Source of the DNA: Candidatus Melainabacteria bacterium
GTDB lineage: Bacteria > Cyanobacteriota > Vampirovibrionia > Obscuribacterales > Obscuribacteraceae
Direction: 5' to 3'
Length of the DNA stretch: 11,115 nt
Assembly: GCA_003175915.1 (NCBI GenBank)
Contig: PSRH01000077.1
Location: 1 to 11,115 of the forward strand
In this document: positions 6,699-11,115 of the stretch, piece by piece
How positions within the stretch are numbered: position 1 is the stretch's first letter
Layout of the letters: the number at the start of each line of letters is the position of its first letter
The notes under the pieces: generated by a model
Databases searched by the model: none
Told to the model about the DNA's origin: nothing
The model's input: only the letters and a program-made list of their open reading frames with translations
Translations under genes and position numbers: made by a program

Positions 6699-8342
6699 TT
6701 AGCGCAGCCACTCCAGTTTGAACGGAATCGCTTCTTGCTCGAGTTGTTCGAGGAATTTCGGCGGCAAACCGGAGCCGACGTGGCGGCATTTGAAGAAGCC
6801 GCGTGGATCCCGACCTTCCCGCTCCAGGTGGAACATGGTTGAGATCGCGATCGTATCGCCTTCCATCCCGGTTATTTCCGAGATCTCTGTCACCCGTCTT
6901 GTACCATCTTCTAGACGCCGGATCTGGACGATAACCTGGATAGCTGAAGCGATTAGTTCGCGGGCAGCTTTGGCAGGCATTTCCACACCGGACATAAGAA
7001 TCATGTTTTCCAGACGCTTCGTGCAGTCTCTTGGAGTGTTGGCGTGAATCGTAGTCATCGAACCACCGTGACCTGTGTTCATCGCCTGCAACATGTCGAA
7101 CGCTTCTTCACCCCGGCACTCCCCAAGAATGATGCGGTCGGGTCGCATACGAAGGGTATTGATCACGAGCATGCGCTGGGTGATTTGACCCTTGCCTTCA
7201 GTGTTGGCGGGTCGTGTTTCCATGCGTACCCAGTGGTCGTGCTGCAAGCGCAATTCGGCGGCGTCCTCAATCGTTATAATGCGTTCGCGCGGATTGATGT
7301 GCGCCGACAGGGCGTTGAGCAATGTCGTTTTTCCGGAACCCGTACCTCCGGAGATAATCAAATTGATTCTGCCTTTTACGCAAGACTTCAAGACTTCAGC
7401 CATCTGCACAGACAGCGAGCCCTTTTCCACTAGTTGACCCAGGGACATGACGTTCGTGCCGAAACAACGAATCGTCACTGTCGGCCCGTCAATGCTCACT
7501 GGCGGAATCGTGGCGTTAACCCGTGAACCGTTCGGTAAACGGGCGTCGACCATGGGCGAGTTATCATCGAGACGTCGACCGAGGGGCTGAATGATCTTGT
7601 CTATTGTTTGCCGCAAATGGCGGTCATTCTCGAAAACCACGCTCGTCTTCTCAAGACGTCCATGGCGTTCAACATAGATACTATTTATGCCGTTGACGCA
7701 AATATCGCCGACGCTTGGATCTCTCAGAAGCGGACCCAAAGGACCGAAACCAAAGACCTCATCCAAGACATTCTGGAGGAGGATGCCCTTCTCCATCATC
7801 GTCAATGGCGCTGGATCAGAGTTGACGATTTCCCGGATTCTTGCTCGTACTTGAGCTTGCGTGTCCTCGGAAATGTTGGTTAAGCGCGATGTATCAAGTT
7901 CACGTCTGAGCTGGTCGATAATCAGCTTTTCGCGTTCTCTAATTAGTTGTTGGTTAGCTGAGAACTTAGCGCCAAGCTCTCCAGGCGATGGTCCGGTTTC
8001 GACGGCACCATGACCATAATTGCCAAAGTCGTCTTTGGCATCAATTCGCTCGATATCAGACTTTGTCGGACCTGCGGCTTCAGGTACACCGCCGGCACCG
8101 GCTCGACCACCGGCAACCCCAGTAGCTGGGCCGCCTGGACGGGCCATACCGCTTTGTCCTGCTCCAGGGGCAGGACCTCGGGCGCCGCCGACTCCGGTGG
8201 CTGGTCCCCCACCCGCTAAGCCTGTGGCTTGCTGCTGGGCGGGAACGACTTCACCACCCTGACGCTGGCGAACCAACTGTCCCATCAGGGAAGACGCTGG
8301 TCTTGCCGGCAAATTATTTTGGTCCTTTCTTTCGTCGCCCAT
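6699..8342 (-). CDS. cpaF: Tad pilus assembly ATPase CpaF/TadA
   Basis: This is the hexameric secretion ATPase that powers Flp pilus assembly, and possibly retraction, at the cytoplasmic face. The 547-residue protein has an intact core: an N-terminal helical domain (about 130-230), Walker A GGTGSGKTT (332-340), Asp box IITIEDAAEL (355-364), Walker B IILGECRG (404-411) and His box HGGSMTTIHANTP (425-437). It should be active. Its first 120 residues are unusual: 36-91 are nearly all Gly, Ala, Pro and Gln, with GGPATGV occurring twice (45-51, 70-76). This is probably a flexible tail. The ATG at 8342 has GGTGAG five bases upstream. The 21-nt gap from cpaE supports one operon. Confidence 0.96.
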   Translation of the reverse strand: MGDERKDQNNLPARPASSLMGQLVRQRQGGEVVPAQQQATGLAGGGPATGVGGARGPAPGAGQSGMARPGGPATGVAGGRAGAGGVPEAAGPTKSDIERIDAKDDFGNYGHGAVETGPSPGELGAKFSANQQLIREREKLIIDQLRRELDTSRLTNISEDTQAQVRARIREIVNSDPAPLTMMEKGILLQNVLDEVFGFGPLGPLLRDPSVGDICVNGINSIYVERHGRLEKTSVVFENDRHLRQTIDKIIQPLGRRLDDNSPMVDARLPNGSRVNATIPPVSIDGPTVTIRCFGTNVMSLGQLVEKGSLSVQMAEVLKSCVKGRINLIISGGTGSGKTTLLNALSAHINPRERIITIEDAAELRLQHDHWVRMETRPANTEGKGQITQRMLVINTLRMRPDRIILGECRGEEAFDMLQAMNTGHGGSMTTIHANTPRDCTKRLENMILMSGVEMPAKAARELIASAIQVIVQIRRLEDGTRRVTEISEITGMEGDTIAISTMFHLEREGRDPRGFFKCRHVGSGLPPKFLEQLEQEAIPFKLEWLR

Positions 8343-8363
8343 TGTTGCTCACCACCTTGGTTG

Positions 8364-9542
8364 TTAGCGCTTGAAGAATGCAGGAAGTTTGAAACCTTTC
8401 GCCTTCTCTCCATCCTTTTGGGTAATCAGCAGTTGTTCACCGCCTGCGACCCGTCGAGCCAATGAGTCCAGTGCCTTTCCTAAGGCAGTGTGGCCAGGAG
8501 CGATTTGTCCCTGGTTGTTGACCCACTTAGCCGTTTTTGAATCATTGGGAATTTCGTGGAAGACAGGATAATTGAGATTGGCTCGGCACTCGCTCAGGAC
8601 ATCCTGAGGCAGCCATTCTGAGCGGTTAATTACGAGCAATAGCTTTTCCTGGTTGTAGTGCGCCTTGAAAGTATCCAGGCACTTTCTGGCATTCAAGATT
8701 GCCGCCCAGTTGTACTCGGTAATCACGAGCACGTGATCGGCCAAATCGAGCGTGGCGATTGCCCTTTCATCAAGCAGGTTCTTGGGCAGATCGACGACCG
8801 TGAATCTAAATTCTTGCTTAGCCGTGTAGAGGATTTCCTGCACCTGAGCCGCATAAATATCACCGATATCCTCCAACTCGGGGGGTGCCGCGAGAATGCT
8901 CAACTTCTCGTCATACCTGGTCATCAGGTTACGCAAGTAAGTGGCGTCGAAATTGGTGTGGGAGAAGTCGATAGTGCTTAAGCTGAAGGACGGCTCCAGG
9001 TTGAGATAGTGCGAGATCATGCCGAACTGGAGGTCCAGATCGACGATGCAGGACTCGCCATATTTGCCGAGATAGCCGGCCAGGTTAGTGCAAATTGTGG
9101 TTGCTCCAATACCACCTGTCGGGCTGAAAATAGCCACAACCTTACCGGCGGCGGTGGAGACGGACTCGGACTGGTGTTTCAACTGGATGCTTTGCACGGC
9201 TGCCGGCAAATCGGTGCGCCAGCGCTCAGCATCGAGAAAGTCAGAGGCGCCCAGGCGATAGGCGGTACGAATCAATTCCGGGTCCGGAACTTCGTAGCTG
9301 ACAAAGAAATAGAGCTGCGGGAAAGTCTCACGCAGCTCGGCTAACAACGACAAACCTCGAACGGGGGCTGGGCTTAATTCAATCCAGACCAGTTTTGGAT
9401 GCAGGCTGCCAATTTGTTCTCTCGCCATACTGCCAGAGACGGTACTCACCAGAGCCAGTGATGGTTGGCTGTGGATCAAATCTTCAATGGTTTGGCGTTT
9501 GTCCAAACCAGCATCACAGACAAGAAGCGTGGTCAGTTTCAT
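8364..9542 (-). CDS. cpaE: TadZ/CpaE ParA-MinD-like localisation ATPase with atypical P-loop
   Basis: TadZ/CpaE proteins place the Tad machinery at a cell site, usually a pole. The 392-residue protein has a receiver-like N-terminal domain (about 1-120) and a ParA/MinD-type domain (about 133-345). In the receiver part, the phospho-aspartate position after strand 3 is E55 (LVWIE), so it is probably not phosphorylated. The P-loop reads SPTGGIGATT (140-149): the signature lysine is T142 and the canonical lysine is A147. Other switch elements are kept (CIVDLDLQFG 165-174, TVVDLPKN 248-255). Substitution of the second lysine is common in this family; loss of both suggests weak or no ATP hydrolysis. 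The ATG at 9542 follows a purine-rich AGGAG about 12 nt away, and an in-frame stop rules out an upstream start. Confidence 0.93.
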   Translation of the reverse strand: MKLTTLLVCDAGLDKRQTIEDLIHSQPSLALVSTVSGSMAREQIGSLHPKLVWIELSPAPVRGLSLLAELRETFPQLYFFVSYEVPDPELIRTAYRLGASDFLDAERWRTDLPAAVQSIQLKHQSESVSTAAGKVVAIFSPTGGIGATTICTNLAGYLGKYGESCIVDLDLQFGMISHYLNLEPSFSLSTIDFSHTNFDATYLRNLMTRYDEKLSILAAPPELEDIGDIYAAQVQEILYTAKQEFRFTVVDLPKNLLDERAIATLDLADHVLVITEYNWAAILNARKCLDTFKAHYNQEKLLLVINRSEWLPQDVLSECRANLNYPVFHEIPNDSKTAKWVNNQGQIAPGHTALGKALDSLARRVAGGEQLLITQKDGEKAKGFKLPAFFKR

Positions 9543-9628
9543 AAATTAAGCAATCTCCTCCCTCCGATACCGGCGGTTTCTAGTTTTGTACCCACTAGTC
9601 AGGATATTCCACGTGTCTTTTAGGCAGA

Positions 9629-9648
9629 GGGGCGGATTGCTCCGCCCC
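9629..9648 (-). promoter_or_regulatory. Strong GNRA hairpin in the cpaB-cpaE gap
   Basis: A perfect 8-bp stem, GGGGCGGA on one arm and TCCGCCCC on the other. Read in the direction of transcription the loop is GCAA, a GNRA tetraloop, so the fold is favoured in the operon mRNA. No U-tract follows, so it is not a classical terminator. It may stabilise or process the mRNA to set the cpaB to cpaE ratio, or be another GC-rich palindromic repeat like the pair near 4275-4378. Confidence 0.55.
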
Positions 9649-9670
9649 AGAGACTTGCAAGACTTCTGTC

Positions 9671-10624
9671 TTAGCCTTTCGGCACAGAAAGAACGTCCTT
9701 TTTGCTACCGGACCATACTTCGATCTCATGTAGCGGTGGGGGTGGTGGTGGGGCGGCTGGCATTGCTCCCATTCCAGCTCCAGCGCCGACATCCGGTGCC
9801 CCTGGTAGGGGCGGAGGAGGTAGGGCTGAGGGCGGCGGAAGCGCCGCTAGTTCGCCTTTGGCGATTTGTGGTTTCGGGAATAGCGCAGTGATATCCACCG
9901 TAGCCACAGGGGTGTGATCCTTTTCGTTTCTCAGAGTGAGATACAGCTTTCCTGCCAAAATGGCTTTAATCAGCTTGTTGGCGTCTTCTGGTGAGACAGC
10001 CACAGTGACTGAGCTGGCTGGCACTGCCGTTGCTTGACCGGGGGCCTTTTGATAAATTTGCCCGACGGCGATTACTTCCACATCCGAAAGGATAGGTGAA
10101 GCTTTCGTTTCGGGACCCTGACCGACCATACCGATGACATCGACATGGCTTTCGGGTGTCACGAAACCAGCAACCCCGGAGTTATTGTCTACGCCAAAAG
10201 TAACGGCACGCATGCCTTCCTTGAGGCGGGACTCAAATCCCAGTGAGATTCCCTGAGGAGCCAAATCGTGTTGAGAGACGATCTGGCCGGTTGAGATTCC
10301 ATACTTGGCAACCCGTCCGGTCGCCAAACTGGCGGACGTGATAGCGTCAGCCGGTATTTTTGCCTGTTCAATTTCTCTCTCTTCAAGAGCGTCGGAAGGA
10401 ATGGTCTGCCCTTCAGGAATATCCTTGATGGTGTAAACCACTCGTCCTTTGGCATTAGCCTTTTGTTCAAGCTCTGCCTTCCTGGCTTCAAAGGTCTTTT
10501 CTGACTCAGAAACCTTACCAGTAACCATCATCGTCACCACCACGGCTAAACCGATGATTACCAGGAGCATTACTGCTGGAGGCATCCTGGACAAGCTTAG
10601 AAATAGAGCTCGTAATGGATTCAT
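9671..10624 (-). CDS. cpaB: Flp pilus assembly protein CpaB/RcpC
   Basis: CpaB/RcpC is a membrane-anchored periplasmic protein of Tad pili, associated in diderms with the secretin. The 317-residue protein has a signal-anchor helix (about 17-35), a SAF domain (about 61-124: VVYTIKDIPEGQTI, then IVSQHDL), and an RcpC domain (about 130-235: RLKEGMRAVTFGVDN, GFVTPESHVDVIG, VTVAVSPEDANKLIKA). A proline-rich tract follows (262-298, with runs of six and five prolines) and a short C-terminal strand, HEIEVWSGSKKDVLSV, like those ending other CpaB proteins. The proline tract is thus an insertion and may act as a spacer or contact surface. The ATG at 10624 has a purine-rich AAGGGGGA about six bases upstream. 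It is the first gene of the operon; cpaC, usually next, is missing. Confidence 0.93.
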   Translation of the reverse strand: MNPLRALFLSLSRMPPAVMLLVIIGLAVVVTMMVTGKVSESEKTFEARKAELEQKANAKGRVVYTIKDIPEGQTIPSDALEEREIEQAKIPADAITSASLATGRVAKYGISTGQIVSQHDLAPQGISLGFESRLKEGMRAVTFGVDNNSGVAGFVTPESHVDVIGMVGQGPETKASPILSDVEVIAVGQIYQKAPGQATAVPASSVTVAVSPEDANKLIKAILAGKLYLTLRNEKDHTPVATVDITALFPKPQIAKGELAALPPPSALPPPPLPGAPDVGAGAGMGAMPAAPPPPPPLHEIEVWSGSKKDVLSVPKG

Positions 10625-10648
10625 TACGGTTCCCCCTTTTACTTATTC

Positions 10649-10661
10649 TTTTCGAGAAAGA
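10649..10661. promoter_or_regulatory. TTTTCGAGAAAGA motif, copy 2 (cpaB leader)
   Basis: Identical to 3215-3227, with the dyad TTTC-GA-GAAA, 25-37 bases upstream of the cpaB start. It may be a shared operator or RNA site in both pilus transcription units; this rests on two copies only. Confidence 0.3.
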
Positions 10662-10669
10662 TTAACCAA

Positions 10670-10697
10670 TATCTATTAACGCACATTGACGCGTCAA
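10670..10697 (-). promoter_or_regulatory. Candidate Tad operon promoter with a 12-bp palindrome
   Basis: On the minus strand TTGACG (10697-10692) resembles a -35 box. A poor -10, TAGATA (10675-10670), follows after 16 bases. The -35 is half of the perfect palindrome TTGACGCGTCAA (10686-10697), a plausible operator where a bound factor would block or replace polymerase contacts. The predicted start lies about 40 nt before cpaB. The poor -10 leaves this tentative. Confidence 0.35.
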
Positions 10698-11115
10698 GAA
10701 CAACGATCCGACCCTGTCGGCTCTGAAACCTTTATCCCCAATTGGCCAAAATTTCTACTGTTGAGCCAGAGTTTATCGGAACTTCGAGGCTTAAATCAGG
10801 GATAAATGAAAAATGACTTTTTGCAGTAGTGTTAAGCAAAACCCCGTCTCCGCTGACCTTTCACCCCCTCCGGAAAGCCAACGCGCCAGCGGATTGCCCT
10901 GCTTTTTTCTTGGCTCACCCCCGCTATCGATAAAATATCGTCAGCTAGGATTTCCATACATGATGGGGAGCGGAAAGCCCTATTTAAGCCACTGCCTTTT
11001 CGCTTTGTTCAGGCAAACCATAGTTCGCTCCATATGTAAAGAAAGCCTAACCAAAGTAGTCGAACCTTAGTTGCTTCCCATCCAAATGCCCGTCACTCAA
11101 ATGTCACTTCCGATC
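10698..11115. other. Gene-free region upstream of the Tad operon
   Basis: I see no convincing gene here. An 85-codon open frame at 10813-11070 has no ribosome site and no recognisable domain. Three dyads stand out. TCCGCTG (10849-10855) pairs with CAGCGGA (10887-10893), enclosing CTTTC/GAAAG (10858-10877), with six T's at 10903-10908 on the plus strand. CGATA-AAA-TATCG lies at 10928-10940. GGAGCG (10967-10972) pairs with CGCTCC (11026-11031), enclosing TGCCT/AGGCA (10993-11015). The region may hold a leader RNA, regulatory DNA for a gene beyond the window, or the tail of a neighbouring unit. Confidence 0.4.

Noticed and set aside
7943..8262. Open frames overlapping the start of cpaF on both strands
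   Set aside because: They mirror the GC-rich Gly/Ala/Pro codons of the CpaF tail; CpaF continues into an intact ATPase.
9702..9917. Plus-strand Gly-rich open frame
   Set aside because: It is the complement of the proline codons of CpaB.
11005..11045. AGGCAAACC resembling part of a c-di-GMP (GEMM) riboswitch
   Set aside because: The second conserved strand, the tetraloop stem and the receptor are not found, and no downstream gene is visible on that strand.
10813..11070. 85-codon plus-strand open frame
   Set aside because: No ribosome site, mixed composition, no recognisable domain, and it lies across several dyads of a spacer.

Overview
The window is ordinary bacterial chromosome of roughly balanced GC. 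Genes are densely packed, with ATG, GTG and TTG starts, mostly readable Shine-Dalgarno sites, and no phage, IS, CRISPR, rRNA or tRNA. Its centrepiece is the inner-membrane part of a Tad/Flp (type IVc) pilus system. The bacterial-type TsaD resembles, from memory, cyanobacterial-lineage TsaD, and the Tad set has no secretin. My weak guess is a non-photosynthetic cyanobacterial relative (Melainabacteria/Obscuribacter-like). Chloroflexota or another phylum with reduced Tad loci remains possible.

Layout, left to right. (1) 65-1631, minus strand: a small two-module zinc-ribbon protein, then tsaD (tRNA t6A synthesis). (2) 1632-1874: a divergent spacer with a good sigma70-type promoter facing right. 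(3) 1875-3128, plus strand: two adjacent small exported proteins of unknown function. (4) 3279-4240, plus strand: ridA overlapping a CpaA/TadV-type prepilin peptidase by an ATGA junction. (5) 4241-4414: a convergent spacer with two matching hairpins in inverted orientation, REP-like. (6) 10624 down to 4415, minus strand: an operon-like run cpaB, cpaE/tadZ, cpaF/tadA, tadB, tadC and a DUF192 protein. Gaps are 4 to 39 nt except a 128-nt cpaB-cpaE gap that holds a strong hairpin with a GNRA loop. (7) 10625-11115: leader and upstream DNA of the Tad operon, with no convincing gene.

How the genes work together: the prepilin peptidase would process Flp-type pilins. CpaF is the motor ATPase, TadB and TadC the paired membrane platform, TadZ/CpaE the polar localisation ATPase, and CpaB a periplasmic/assembly factor. 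The pilin, secretin (CpaC/RcpA) and minor pilins (TadE/F/G) are not here and must lie elsewhere or be absent. The least explained items are the two orphan exported proteins, a TadZ lacking both lysines of its Walker A motif, low-complexity extensions in CpaF and CpaB, and several palindromes and hairpins in the spacers.
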